DNA from: Flavobacterium segetis
GTDB taxonomy: Bacteria; Bacteroidota; Bacteroidia; Flavobacteriales; Flavobacteriaceae
Direction of reading: 5' to 3'
Assembly (NCBI RefSeq): GCF_900129575.1
Contig: NZ_FQWE01000001.1
Span: 186,001 to 250,000, forward strand
Length of the DNA: 64,000 bases
Positions 26,884-36,052 of this stretch are shown here, one piece after another. The translations under genes and the position numbers were made by a program. Every line of letters begins with the position of its first letter. Positions within the stretch are counted from its first letter, which is position 1. The notes beneath the pieces are model-generated. The model was not told the origin of the DNA and made no database searches. It saw nothing but the letters and a program-made list of their open reading frames with translations.

Positions 26884-28599
26884 ATGAAAAGTAAAACTAA
26901 CCAGGTAATAATTACCTATATTCTCATTTCTCTTTTTGTAGCTATTATTAGTCACAAATTAATATTACATTTTATTTCTAATGAAAGTACTACTTTTTAC
27001 GGATTTATTAAAGACCTCACTTTCATTTTAATAACTGGAATAATATTCAAACTTATTTTATCAAAAAATGACAAGAGAAATATTAACAATTTTCAAAAAC
27101 TAAAGAAAATCAATAATGATATTAGGGAGTCTAATGAAAAGTATGATATAGTTGCTAAGGCAACTAGTGACACTATATGGGACTGGAAAATACAAGAAAA
27201 TAGTTTTACATGGAATAAAGGAATAGAAAGTGTATTTGGTTATTCTGAGGAGCAAATTGGATCCAACTCTAACTGGTGGTTTGATAAAATACATCCAGAG
27301 GACAGCATAAAAATGTCAATAAAACTTTACTCTTTTATAGAACTTAGAACTGATAACTGGCAGGATCAATATCGTTTTAAATGTGCTGACGATTCATATA
27401 AATATGTATTAGACAGAGGTTTCTTACTCAAAGATAATAATGGCAAGGCCGTACGAATGATAGGTGCAATACAAGATATAACAAAACAGAAAGAGGAGGA
27501 ATTAAGATTAAAATTATTAGAAACTGTGATCACTCAATCTAAGGATGCCATAATACTCATTGAACCTAATCCAGATAAAATAGGAGTTCCAAAAATAATG
27601 TATACAAATCCGGCTTTTACAGTTATGTCCGGTTTTAGCGACAAAGAGGTTTTAGGACAAACACCAACAATTTTCATGGGGCCAAATTCGGATGAAAAAG
27701 AATATTTAAAGTTAATGAACGCCCTAGAAACGGAGCAAGAATGTATTATTGAGACAATAAGTTACAAAAAGAACAGAGATGAATTTTGGGTTCGCTTTTC
27801 CATGATTCCAATTTACAATACAGACAGCGAGCTATCACATTGGCTATCAATTCAACGCGATGTAACGGACGAAAAAATGCTTGAAATAGAGAAGGAACAG
27901 TTAATTAGGGAATTGACGCAAAATAATAAAGATTTAAAGCAATTCTCTTACATTACCTCTCATAATTTGAGAGCTCCACTATCTAATTTAATTGGACTTC
28001 TAAATTTAATCGAAGAAACAACTATTGATAATGAAGAGTTAAACGAAATTTTAGTAGGTTTCAATAAATCAACTCACTTGTTAAACGATACAATCAACGA
28101 TTTAGTAAAAGTTATCATCATCAGAGATAACCCCTCCATTCAAAAAGAAAACATACTAATTAATAGTGCTTTAGAAAAAGTTTTAAGCCAGCTCAATTCA
28201 CAAATTGAATTACATAAACCACTAATCAATTTAGATTTTAATAAAGTAGACTCCATCTATGTTAATGAAGCTTATTTGGAAAGTATACTATCGAACTTAT
28301 TATCTAATTCGATTAAATATCAAAATCCAAAAGAAGAACTTAAAATTACTATTTTTACTTATGAGGTGAATAATACTATTGTTTTAATTTTCAAAGACAA
28401 TGGAATAGGGATAAACTTGGACAGGCATAGAGAAAAAGTTTTTGGTTTATACCAAAGATTTCATACCTATCCTAATAGTAAGGGATTAGGCTTATATTTA
28501 GTTAAAACACAAGTTGAAACAATGGGAGGTACTATCGAAATTGAAAGTGAAGTGAATGTAGGTACTGCATTTACTTTAACATTTAAAAAAGAAGGATAA
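26884..28599 (+). CDS. membrane-bound PAS sensor histidine kinase
   Basis: 571 residues. Two N-terminal membrane helices (about 8-28 and 39-58) are followed by two PAS domains (about 83-200 ending IQDITKQK, and 205-335 ending QRDVTDEK). The dimerisation helix carries the H-box TSHNLRAPLSN with H360, and an HATPase domain follows (YLESILSNLLSNSIKY, FKDNGIGINL, KGLGLYLVKTQVETMGG). The second PAS domain resembles LOV domains, but the flavin cysteine motif is absent, so light sensing is not supported. The stop codon overlaps the regulator ATG by one base. Confidence 0.9.
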   Translation: MKSKTNQVIITYILISLFVAIISHKLILHFISNESTTFYGFIKDLTFILITGIIFKLILSKNDKRNINNFQKLKKINNDIRESNEKYDIVAKATSDTIWDWKIQENSFTWNKGIESVFGYSEEQIGSNSNWWFDKIHPEDSIKMSIKLYSFIELRTDNWQDQYRFKCADDSYKYVLDRGFLLKDNNGKAVRMIGAIQDITKQKEEELRLKLLETVITQSKDAIILIEPNPDKIGVPKIMYTNPAFTVMSGFSDKEVLGQTPTIFMGPNSDEKEYLKLMNALETEQECIIETISYKKNRDEFWVRFSMIPIYNTDSELSHWLSIQRDVTDEKMLEIEKEQLIRELTQNNKDLKQFSYITSHNLRAPLSNLIGLLNLIEETTIDNEELNEILVGFNKSTHLLNDTINDLVKVIIIRDNPSIQKENILINSALEKVLSQLNSQIELHKPLINLDFNKVDSIYVNEAYLESILSNLLSNSIKYQNPKEELKITIFTYEVNNTIVLIFKDNGIGINLDRHREKVFGLYQRFHTYPNSKGLGLYLVKTQVETMGGTIEIESEVNVGTAFTLTFKKEG

Positions 28600-29009
28600 T
28601 GTTAAATCAAATATTATGTATTGATGACGACCTAATTACGCTAATGCTTTGTAAAAAAGTTATTAGTAGAGCCCTATTTTCTGAAGAAATAATTACTTTA
28701 CAAAATGGTGAACAAGCTGTAGAATTCTTTGATAAAATCAAGGAAGCATTTAAAAATGGCGAAATAATTTCCCCGCCTCAGCTCATTTTCTTAGATCTAA
28801 ACATGCCAGTTATGGGTGGCTGGGAGTTTTTAGATTACTTTAATAACTCACAATTTTCAAATTTTGACAAGATAAAAGTTGTCATTTTGTCTTCTACAGT
28901 TGATCCAAAAGAGTTAGAGAGGTCAAAAAAATATCCAATGGTTATTGATTTTTTACCAAAACCAATCACTAAGGCTGTGCTTGAATACTTGCAAAATAAA
29001 TTAGAATAA
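28599..29009 (+). CDS. single-domain response regulator
   Basis: 136 residues, receiver domain only: CIDDD (7-11), phospho-acceptor D66 in FLDLNMPVMGGW, SST near 106 and lysine in LPKPI. It shares layout with the regulator at 15267-15668. Start and preceding stop overlap as TAATG, so it is translated together with its kinase. With no output domain it probably relays phosphate or binds a target protein. Confidence 0.9.
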   Translation: MLNQILCIDDDLITLMLCKKVISRALFSEEIITLQNGEQAVEFFDKIKEAFKNGEIISPPQLIFLDLNMPVMGGWEFLDYFNNSQFSNFDKIKVVILSSTVDPKELERSKKYPMVIDFLPKPITKAVLEYLQNKLE

Positions 29010-29023
29010 AATATTTGCATAAA

Positions 29024-29048
29024 AAAACTCTCATATACTGAGAGTTTT
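29024..29048. terminator. bidirectional terminator between the regulator gene and rpsT
   Basis: AAAACTCTCA and TGAGAGTTTT pair perfectly around TATAC, flanked by A-tract and T-tract. It serves the converging genes on both strands. Confidence 0.85.
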
Positions 29049-29073
29049 ATATTGAATACAAATTTATGTGTGC

Positions 29074-29325
29074 TTACAATTTAGCAACTAATTTTGTTAA
29101 TTTAGACTTTAAATTAGAAGCTTTGTTATCGTGAATAATATTTTTCTTAGCTAATTTATCTATCATAGATATAACACTTGACAATTTAGATGTAGCATCT
29201 ACTTTTTCAGTAGCTAGTCTTAACGCTTTGATGGCATTACGAGTAGTTTTGTGTTGGTATCTATTTAATACTCTTCTCTTTTCGTTTGTTCTAATTCTCT
29301 TTAGAGCTGATTTATGATTTGCCAT
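29074..29325 (-). CDS. rpsT: 30S ribosomal protein S20
   Basis: 83 residues, starting MANHKSALKRIRTNEKRR, the classic S20 N-terminus, and rich in Lys/Arg. This sets the start at 29325; a longer in-frame reading runs into the tRNA gene upstream and is not real. S20 binds 16S rRNA early in 30S assembly. The gene follows three tRNA-Glu genes on the same strand with only 33 bases between, so a shared transcript from the promoter at 29678-29707 is likely. Confidence 0.96.
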   Translation of the reverse strand: MANHKSALKRIRTNEKRRVLNRYQHKTTRNAIKALRLATEKVDATSKLSSVISMIDKLAKKNIIHDNKASNLKSKLTKLVAKL

Positions 29326-29358
29326 TTTATTGCTTTTTTTTCTTTTACTAAATTTTTG

Positions 29359-29430
29359 TAGTCCGTAAGGGAATCGAACCCCTGTTACCAAGACGAAATC
29401 TTGGCGTCCTAACCCCTAGACGAACGGACC
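29359..29430 (-). tRNA. tRNA-Glu (UUC), divergent copy
   Basis: 72 nucleotides, starting GGTCCGTTCGTCTAGGGGTT. The anticodon stem CCAAG/CTTGG encloses loop ATTTCGT, giving anticodon UUC. The T arm GGGGTTCGATTCCCT is intact. No CCA is encoded. Compared with the two copies upstream, it has a different anticodon stem, G rather than A after the anticodon, and a G-U first acceptor pair. Confidence 0.93.
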
Positions 29431-29468
29431 ATTATCCCCTAAGTTTTATCAATATAACAATTGAATTG

Positions 29469-29540
29469 TAGCCCGTAGCGGAATCGAACCGCTCTTACAT
29501 GGATGAAAACCATGCGTCCTAACCGATAGACGAACGGGCC
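29469..29540 (-). tRNA. tRNA-Glu (UUC)
   Basis: 72 nucleotides, starting GGCCCGTTCGTCTATCGGTT. The anticodon stem CATGG/CCATG encloses TTTTCAT with anticodon UUC, and the T arm is GCGGTTCGATTCCGC. No CCA is encoded. It is identical over its visible length to the copy at 29587-29658. Confidence 0.95.
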
Positions 29541-29586
29541 ATTTTTCCCTCTAAGTTCAGGATTACTTCCACCTGCAAAAAAATAG

Positions 29587-29658
29587 TAGCCCGTAGCGGA
29601 ATCGAACCGCTCTTACATGGATGAAAACCATGCGTCCTAACCGATAGACGAACGGGCC
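29587..29658 (-). tRNA. tRNA-Glu (UUC), first of the cluster
   Basis: 72 nucleotides with the same sequence as the copy at 29469-29540. It lies 19 bases downstream of the -7 box and so is the first gene of the tRNA-Glu/rpsT transcript. Confidence 0.95.
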
Positions 29659-29677
29659 TGCTTCTCTAATGCGGATG

Positions 29678-29707
29678 CAAAAATACAACTATTTTTGAAA
29701 CGTACAA
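29678..29707 (-). promoter_or_regulatory. promoter of the tRNA-Glu cluster and rpsT
   Basis: On the minus strand TTG (plus 29707-29705), a 19-base spacer and TATTTTTG (plus 29685-29678) give both promoter boxes, ending 19 bases before the first tRNA. Confidence 0.78.
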
Positions 29708-29735
29708 TAGCTTACACAAAAAAAATATCTTTTTT

Positions 29736-31214
29736 TTAATAAGCCTTTGCAAACAGCACTCTTCCCACAGAAGCTTCCCCTGTAAACACACAGATTCCAG
29801 CCTCTTCAACCCTGTCTAGTGGAATGCATCTGATCGTTGCTTTGGTCAAGTCTTTAATCTTTTCTTCGGTGGCTGCTGATCCATCCCAATGTGCTGATAC
29901 AAAACCTCCTTTAGAATCTAAAACTGCTTTAAATTCATCAAAATCACTTACCTCAGTGATATGAGTATTTCTGTAATTTAATGCTTTTAAAAACAAATCA
30001 TTTTGAATTCTTTCTAATAATTCGCTGATATAGGTAACAACGCCGTCATTAGAAACAACTTCTTTTGTCAGTGTATCTCTTCTTGCGATTTCAAAAGTTC
30101 CGTTTTCTAAATCTTTCGGACCTACAGCAACTCGAATAGGAACTCCTTTCAATTCCCATTCTGCAAATTTATAGCCTGGTTTTTGAGTAGTTCTATTGTC
30201 AAACTTAACAGATATATTTAATTTTCGCAAAGCAGCCGTTAAAGTAGCCACCTCCGCCGAAATTGCAGTTAATTGCTCATCTGATTTGTATATCGGCACA
30301 ATTACAACTTGTATGGGTGCTAAATTTGGAGGTAAAACTAATCCCTGGTCATCAGAATGTGTCATTACTAAGGCTCCCATTAATCGAGTTGAAACTCCCC
30401 ATGAAGTACCCCAAACATATTCCTGTTTTCCCTCAGCGTTAGCAAATTTCACATCAAATGCTTTTGCAAAGTTCTGACCTAAAAAATGCGAAGTTCCTGC
30501 TTGTAATGCTTTTCCATCTTGCATCAATGCTTCAATACAATAAGTTTCTTCTGCACCTGCAAAACGTTCTGTTTCCGTTTTTATTCCTTTTACGACGGGT
30601 ATTGCCATAAAATTTTGAGCGAAATCAGCGTAAACATTCATCATCTTTTCCGATTCTTCTATCGCTTCACATTTTGTAGCATGAGCCGTATGACCTTCCT
30701 GCCATAAAAATTCAGCTGTACGTAAAAATAATCTGGTTCTCATTTCCCACCGCACAACATTTGCCCATTGATTTATCAGTAACGGTAAATCTCTGTATGA
30801 TTGAACCCATCCTTTATATGTAGACCAGATTATTGCCTCACTTGTAGGACGCACTATGAGTTCTTCTTCTAATTTAGCATTGGGATCAACCATTAATTTT
30901 CCTGGTTTGTCAGGATCATTTTTTAATCTATAATGCGTTACAATAGCACATTCTTTAGCAAATCCTTCCGCATTTTTTTCTTCAGCTTCAAACATACTTT
31001 TTGGCACAAATAAAGGAAAATAAGCATTTTCATGACCGGTTTCTTTAAACATTCGGTCTAATTCAGCCTGCATTTTTTCCCATATTGCATATCCGTATGG
31101 TTTGATTACCATACATCCTCTAACCCCTGAATTTTCGGCTAAATCGGCCTTGACAACCAATTCGTTATACCATTTTGAATAATCCTCTGATCTCGTAGTT
31201 AAGTTCTTACTCAT
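29736..31214 (-). CDS. proS: prolyl-tRNA synthetase, short (type 3) form
   Basis: 492 residues, the size of the archaeal/eukaryotic-like ProS without the inserted editing domain. It starts [28 protein letters not shown]; class II motifs are visible as [10 protein letters not shown] (motif 2 region) and [29 protein letters not shown] (motif 3), with the anticodon-binding domain in the last 180 residues. It charges tRNA-Pro. Bacteroidota commonly carry this form. The gene is divergent from the lipoprotein gene at 31317. Confidence 0.97.
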   Translation of the reverse strand: MSKNLTTRSEDYSKWYNELVVKADLAENSGVRGCMVIKPYGYAIWEKMQAELDRMFKETGHENAYFPLFVPKSMFEAEEKNAEGFAKECAIVTHYRLKNDPDKPGKLMVDPNAKLEEELIVRPTSEAIIWSTYKGWVQSYRDLPLLINQWANVVRWEMRTRLFLRTAEFLWQEGHTAHATKCEAIEESEKMMNVYADFAQNFMAIPVVKGIKTETERFAGAEETYCIEALMQDGKALQAGTSHFLGQNFAKAFDVKFANAEGKQEYVWGTSWGVSTRLMGALVMTHSDDQGLVLPPNLAPIQVVIVPIYKSDEQLTAISAEVATLTAALRKLNISVKFDNRTTQKPGYKFAEWELKGVPIRVAVGPKDLENGTFEIARRDTLTKEVVSNDGVVTYISELLERIQNDLFLKALNYRNTHITEVSDFDEFKAVLDSKGGFVSAHWDGSAATEEKIKDLTKATIRCIPLDRVEEAGICVFTGEASVGRVLFAKAY

Positions 31215-31278
31215 AATGAATAGTTTGGCATAAATATTGCGTTATTAAAATTGTATAAAATAGTTCAGCAAAACTAAC

Positions 31279-31286
31279 TATTTTTG
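31279..31286 (+). promoter_or_regulatory. -7 box of the Asn/Gly/Trp-rich lipoprotein gene
   Basis: TATTTTTG lies 30 bases before the ATG at 31317. A TTG at 31251-31253 is 25 bases upstream, slightly longer than the usual spacing. Confidence 0.5.
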
Positions 31287-31316
31287 TACTGTACAACAAT
31301 AAAAATATCCATATAT

Positions 31317-32357
31317 ATGAAAACTAATACTCTTTCCATCACAAATACTTCACTATTCTACTTTGTTGGAATCTTGAGTATTATTTTTACTTCTTGCGGC
31401 TCGTACCAAAATAGTTCTTATTATGACTCTGATGGAATTTACGGTAGCCGTTCAAATAGAGCAGTTTTAAACGATAGTCAAGAAAGACAATATAACAATG
31501 ATAAATACAAAGATTATTTTGGATCCTTACAAAATGACAACCAAACAGAAGAAATTTTTACTAATGTAGACAATTATAACTCTTACAATGTAGATGTCCA
31601 AGATCAACGAAATGATAACGCAGGTTATCCTGGATGGGGTAGCAATCCTCAGGGAATAAGCATAAATATATATGACAACAATTGGGGAATGAATAACTGG
31701 GGCTACAATGGTGGTTTTGGTTGGAATATGAACAATTGGGGTTATAATAACGGTTTTGGTTGGGGGATGAATAATTGGGGATGGAACGGTGGTTTTGGTT
31801 GGAATAATTGGTACGGTAATAATTGGGGTCCTACTGTTGGTTTTGGCTGGAATAGTTGGTACGGAAATAATTGGGGATACAATAATTATCGCAGTGATAG
31901 GTCTTATGCCCGGAATGAGGGAAGAAGAGGATCTTCGTCATTTACTGATTCTAACGGCAACGCAAGAAATTCTGGAACGTTTAATAGAGCTGAAAATACT
32001 ACAATTAGCAGAAGAGCAGTAAACTCAAATAGTAGCCGTGATACTAATTTTAATAGAAACTCATTTGACAGATCGGCTAGAACTACGCCAACTTTTTCTA
32101 GAACACAATCTCAAACAAGGTATGATTCTCAAAATGCGCCCAGAAGAGGAAACACAAACAATGGCCGTATTGAAAGAAACACGCAATCACGACCTCAAAG
32201 CAACACTAACAATTCAAGAAACTATACTCCTTCTAGAAACGACAATAGCTCCAGAAACTATACACCAAGTTCAACCGGTAGATCAAGCAGTGGAAACAAC
32301 TCAAGTGGGGGTGGACGTTCTTCTAGCGGCGGGAGTAGCCGTGGTGGAAGAGGTTAA
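31317..32357 (+). CDS. repetitive Asn/Gly/Trp-rich lipoprotein
   Basis: 346 residues from the ATG at 31317; a TTG at 31284 is in frame but would spoil the signal peptide. The lipobox is FTSC (about residue 27). Residues about 110-190 consist of near-repeats of NNWGYNGGFGW and its variants, five to six copies, and the C-terminal 150 residues are rich in Ser, Arg, Asn and Gly without a fold I recognise. Such a low-complexity, aromatic/glycine part suggests a surface or matrix protein, but this is not proven. The two other frames over 31789-32373 are also open; this comes from the repeats. Confidence 0.75.
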   Translation: MKTNTLSITNTSLFYFVGILSIIFTSCGSYQNSSYYDSDGIYGSRSNRAVLNDSQERQYNNDKYKDYFGSLQNDNQTEEIFTNVDNYNSYNVDVQDQRNDNAGYPGWGSNPQGISINIYDNNWGMNNWGYNGGFGWNMNNWGYNNGFGWGMNNWGWNGGFGWNNWYGNNWGPTVGFGWNSWYGNNWGYNNYRSDRSYARNEGRRGSSSFTDSNGNARNSGTFNRAENTTISRRAVNSNSSRDTNFNRNSFDRSARTTPTFSRTQSQTRYDSQNAPRRGNTNNGRIERNTQSRPQSNTNNSRNYTPSRNDNSSRNYTPSSTGRSSSGNNSSGGGRSSSGGSSRGGRG

Positions 32358-32406
32358 ATTTGGAGCTTTATAACATCAGCAATCATTATTACAAACAGTC
32401 ACTTTT

Positions 32407-33978
32407 ATGAAAAAATACATTTTTTTAATAGCTATAACTTTGTCGGCAAGTATTGCAAAAGCACAAGAAATATCTGATGCATTACTTTATTCCCAAGACA
32501 ATATAAATGGTACAGCGCGATTTCGCGCCATGAGTGGAGCTTTTGGAGCTTTAGGAGGAGACTTGTCGTCCCTCAACGTAAATCCTGCAGGATCAGCTGT
32601 TTTTTCTAATAATCAATTAGGATTAACGCTTAGTAGCATGAATACAAAAAACAATTCTAATTATTTTGGTAATACCACAAGCGATAAACAAAATTCATTT
32701 GACTTAAATCAAGCCGGAACTGTTTTTGTTTTTAATAATAGAAGCAAAAGCAACTGGAAGAAAATAGCCATAGGTGTGAATTACGAAAACACAAATAATT
32801 TTGACAATAGATTTTTTTCAGCTGGAATTAATCCCATAAATTCTATTGATAAATATTTTTTAAGTTATGCTAATACAGGAAACAATGGGGCTCCCGTACC
32901 GCAACAATTTGTCAATCGTGAAAGTGGAGAATCAGTAGCTGATTTATATTCTTTCTTAGGTACTAACTTGCCTAATAATCAATTTCCAAATCTTAGCGGA
33001 TTTGCGGCTCAACAGGCGATGATCGCATTTTATGATCAGGGCTTTATTATTGATGCTGTAGATGTTAATAACACAAATAGTACTTATTCGTCACTTGTAC
33101 CAACTAACGCAGTTTATTATCAAGAAAATTCAATTACTACTAATGGATATAATGGTAAATTATCTTTCAATGCCGCAACGTCATACAAGGATAAGTTATT
33201 CATAGGATTGAATTTAAATTCACATTTCACAGATTTCCAGAAGTCAACGCGATTTTTTGAAGAAAATAATGCTCCGTTAACCAACGATTATACAGTTTCT
33301 AAAATTCAATTTGACAATACGTTATATACGTACGGAAATGGATTTTCTTTCCAATTAGGAGCGATTGCAAAGGTAACGACTGATGTTCGACTTGGATTAG
33401 CATACGAATCGTCGACTTGGTATAATTTAAACGATGAACTTTCGCAAAAATTAAGTGTTGTAAGTCAAGCTACAAGTGGTAGCGACATCAGTGATATTGT
33501 AGATCCAAGAGTTGTAAATATCTATGAGACTTATAAATTACAAACTCCTAGTAAATTAACTGGTAGTTTCGCATACATTTTTGGGAAATCAGGTTTAATC
33601 AGTATTGATTATGCAATGAAAAACTACAGTAATATAAAGTTAAAATCTGGATTCGATGGTTTGAATACTAATATCAATAATTTATTAGACAATACTGGCG
33701 AACTTAGAGTAGGTGGTGAATATAGAATTGAAGCTCTAAGCCTTCGAGCAGGATATAGATATGAGCAAAGTCCATACAAAAACGGAATTACAGTAGGCGA
33801 TTTAAATGGATACTCAACAGGTTTAGGATATAATTTTGGTTCAACAAAAGTAGATTTATCTTATTCGTACGCCAAGAGGACTTCACAACAAGGTTTTTTT
33901 GGACAAGGTTTTACTGATGGTGCTAAGATTGATGCTATTAATAATACTATTTCCCTTTCGGTATTATTCGAATTGTAA
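32407..33978 (+). CDS. FadL/OmpP1-family outer membrane transport protein
   Basis: 523 residues with a signal peptide (ends IAKAQE, residue 20) and a barrel typical of OmpP1/FadL/TodX proteins in Bacteroidota. The N-terminal plug-like start is ALLYSQDNINGTARFRAMSGAFGALGGDLSSLNVNPAGSAVF, with the NPA and GGD residues conserved in the family, and it ends with an aromatic-rich strand (SLSVLFEL). FadL proteins let hydrophobic molecules such as fatty acids or aromatics cross the outer membrane. It lies 49 bases after the lipoprotein gene and may share its transcript; it ends at a strong terminator. Confidence 0.85.
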   Translation: MKKYIFLIAITLSASIAKAQEISDALLYSQDNINGTARFRAMSGAFGALGGDLSSLNVNPAGSAVFSNNQLGLTLSSMNTKNNSNYFGNTTSDKQNSFDLNQAGTVFVFNNRSKSNWKKIAIGVNYENTNNFDNRFFSAGINPINSIDKYFLSYANTGNNGAPVPQQFVNRESGESVADLYSFLGTNLPNNQFPNLSGFAAQQAMIAFYDQGFIIDAVDVNNTNSTYSSLVPTNAVYYQENSITTNGYNGKLSFNAATSYKDKLFIGLNLNSHFTDFQKSTRFFEENNAPLTNDYTVSKIQFDNTLYTYGNGFSFQLGAIAKVTTDVRLGLAYESSTWYNLNDELSQKLSVVSQATSGSDISDIVDPRVVNIYETYKLQTPSKLTGSFAYIFGKSGLISIDYAMKNYSNIKLKSGFDGLNTNINNLLDNTGELRVGGEYRIEALSLRAGYRYEQSPYKNGITVGDLNGYSTGLGYNFGSTKVDLSYSYAKRTSQQGFFGQGFTDGAKIDAINNTISLSVLFEL

Positions 33979-33998
33979 CCTGAAACAAATTAAAATAT

Positions 33999-34035
33999 AA
34001 TATCCGTTTCTTTATTTTGAAACGGATATTTTTTT
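33999..34035 (+). terminator. terminator after the FadL-like gene
   Basis: AATATCCGTTTC and GAAACGGATATT form a perfect 12-pair stem around TTTATTTT, followed by a T-run. It is 20 bases after the stop. Confidence 0.92.
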
Positions 34036-34160
34036 GCAATGAGTTGAAAAATAAGAATAATTTATTTTTAAACTCAATCATTGTTACGCTATAAAACTTT
34101 GTTGTTCGACACAGCAAAAATATAAAGAATCGGAAACAAGTCCAGATAAAATAAAAATTG

Positions 34161-34168
34161 TAATTTTG
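34161..34168 (+). promoter_or_regulatory. -7 box of rimO
   Basis: TAATTTTG followed by C lies 32 bases before the rimO ATG. No TTG is found at the expected distance. Confidence 0.45.
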
Positions 34169-34200
34169 CAAAATTCCCAAATTATCGGGAGATTAATGAT

Positions 34201-35514
34201 ATGAGAACGAAGTCCTTAAAAAAGAATAAAATAAATGTGATCACTCTTGGGTGTTCCAAGAATGTATATGACAGTGAAGTACTAATGGGTCAACTTCGCG
34301 CAAGCGGAAAAGAGGTGACGCATGAAGCACCAGAAGCAGAAGAAGGTAACATTATTGTAATTAATACATGTGGATTTATTGACAATGCAAAAGCAGAATC
34401 AGTGAACATGATTTTAGAGTATGCAGATAAAAAAGAGAGAGGTTTAGTTGATAAAGTCTTTGTTACTGGTTGTTTATCAGAAAGGTATAGACCTGATCTG
34501 GAAAAAGAAATCCCTAATGTAGATCAATTTTTTGGTACTACAGAACTACCAGCTTTATTAAAAGCATTAGGGGCTGATTATAAACATGAATTACTAGGAG
34601 AACGTTTAACAACCACTCCTAAAAACTATGCTTATTTAAAAATTTCTGAGGGTTGTGATAGACCTTGTAGTTTTTGTGCAATTCCTTTAATGCGGGGGAA
34701 AAATGTCTCGCAAACAATCGAAAAATTAGTTAAAGAAGCAGAAGGCCTTGCTAAAAACGGTGTAAAAGAATTGATTTTAATTGCACAGGATTTAACTTAT
34801 TATGGTTTAGATATTTATAAAAAGAGAGCATTAGCAGAATTATTAGAATCATTAGTTAAAGTGGAAGGTATTGAGTGGATTCGCTTGCACTATGCTTTTC
34901 CAACTGGTTTTCCAATGGATGTTTTAGAAATTATGAAACGTGAACCTAAAATTTGTAACTATTTAGACATACCGTTACAGCACATCTCCGATTCTATTTT
35001 GAAATCGATGCGTCGTGGAACTACTCAAATAAAAACCACTAAATTATTAAAAGAATTTCGTGCTGCAGTCCCGGGAATGGCAATTCGTACCACACTAATT
35101 GTAGGATATCCTGGTGAAACACAAGAAGACTTTAATATTTTAAAAGATTTTGTTCAAGAAATGAAATTTGATAGAATGGGCTGTTTTGCTTATTCTCATG
35201 AAGAAAACACACATGCTTATTTGCTTGAAGATGACGTTCCTGATAACGTTAAACAAGATCGTGCTAATGAAATTATGGAATTACAATCTCAAATATCATG
35301 GGATTTAAATCAGGAAAAAATAGGTCAAACTTTTAGATGTATTATCGATAGAAAAGAGGGCGGTCATTTTGTAGGAAGAACTGAATTTGATAGTCCTGAC
35401 GTAGACAATGAAGTATTGATAGATGCTACAAAGTATTATGTGAAAACAGGTGAATTTGTAATGATTAAAATTATTGATGCAACAGAATTTGATTTATACG
35501 GCGAACCAATTTAA
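34201..35514 (+). CDS. rimO: ribosomal protein S12 methylthiotransferase RimO
   Basis: 437 residues. RimO is a radical SAM enzyme with two iron-sulfur clusters that adds a methylthio group to an aspartate of ribosomal protein S12. It has the N-terminal methylthiotransferase domain (VITLGCSKNVYDSE, NTCGFIDNAKAE, TGCLSERY give three conserved cysteines), the SAM radical motif CDRPCSFCAIP (about 152-162) and a C-terminal TRAM domain. It is followed by a small exported protein gene after 31 bases. RimO is distinguished from MiaB by the CSKN motif. Confidence 0.95.
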   Translation: MRTKSLKKNKINVITLGCSKNVYDSEVLMGQLRASGKEVTHEAPEAEEGNIIVINTCGFIDNAKAESVNMILEYADKKERGLVDKVFVTGCLSERYRPDLEKEIPNVDQFFGTTELPALLKALGADYKHELLGERLTTTPKNYAYLKISEGCDRPCSFCAIPLMRGKNVSQTIEKLVKEAEGLAKNGVKELILIAQDLTYYGLDIYKKRALAELLESLVKVEGIEWIRLHYAFPTGFPMDVLEIMKREPKICNYLDIPLQHISDSILKSMRRGTTQIKTTKLLKEFRAAVPGMAIRTTLIVGYPGETQEDFNILKDFVQEMKFDRMGCFAYSHEENTHAYLLEDDVPDNVKQDRANEIMELQSQISWDLNQEKIGQTFRCIIDRKEGGHFVGRTEFDSPDVDNEVLIDATKYYVKTGEFVMIKIIDATEFDLYGEPI

Positions 35515-35545
35515 ACCTTATTTTTTTTACTTAAAAACATTTATT

Positions 35546-36025
35546 ATGAAAGCCATTCCATTTACATTTTTGCTATTATTTGTGTTTCTATTCTCAAATA
35601 GTGTTTCGGCACAATTTGGCAATAATGGTTACAACAATGGATATGGAAATAATTACGGAAGTAATCGCAGAATGAATAGCGGGATGGATCAATCAATGTC
35701 TCAGCAAAAACCTAAAGAAATTCCCGTTGAAGTAACTGTTGCTAAAATTATAGAACAGATAAAACCTAAGCTTGATCTCGATGAATTGCAAGTTATTGCA
35801 CTGTCTAACATCCTTACAGAAAACATAAGAACGCAGGGAATGTTGCTTAAAGCTGAAGTTAGCGAAGATGATAAAATGGCAAATATAAAAGCACTATCTG
35901 AAGTAACAGACAGAAAGATATTGGAGTTGCTTAACAGTGATCAGAAAGAGAAATATAACATCCTTAATGAAGAAGCAAAAAATCCAAAAAAGTCTAAAAA
36001 AGAAAAAAAGAAAAAATCAGAATAA
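35546..36025 (+). CDS. small exported protein, Spy/CpxP-like helical
   Basis: 159 residues from ATG 35546 with a signal peptide ending VSAQF (about residue 22). A Gly/Asn/Tyr-rich linker follows. Residues about 60-140 are helical, with LDLDELQVIALSNILTENI and ILELLNSDQKEKYNIL, a pattern seen in periplasmic Spy/CpxP-type and LTXXQ-like chaperone or metal-response proteins. The C-terminus is Lys-rich. An in-frame upstream start at 35474 overlaps rimO and lacks a sensible signal. Function is unproven. Confidence 0.65.
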   Translation: MKAIPFTFLLLFVFLFSNSVSAQFGNNGYNNGYGNNYGSNRRMNSGMDQSMSQQKPKEIPVEVTVAKIIEQIKPKLDLDELQVIALSNILTENIRTQGMLLKAEVSEDDKMANIKALSEVTDRKILELLNSDQKEKYNILNEEAKNPKKSKKEKKKKSE

Positions 36026-36052
36026 TTGATTACTATATATTTATAATAACTA

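Noticed and set aside
27500..27890. LOV (blue-light) domain in the second kinase
   Set aside because: The region resembles LOV (TPTIFMGPNSD) but the flavin-binding cysteine motif is absent, so only a PAS domain is called.
29326..29391. Longer N-terminus for rpsT
   Set aside because: It would be read from the tRNA-Glu gene; S20 proteins begin at the MANHKSALK start.
31789..32373. Two plus-strand open frames inside the repetitive lipoprotein gene
   Set aside because: They are side effects of the repeated codons; neither has a signal, domain or ribosome site.
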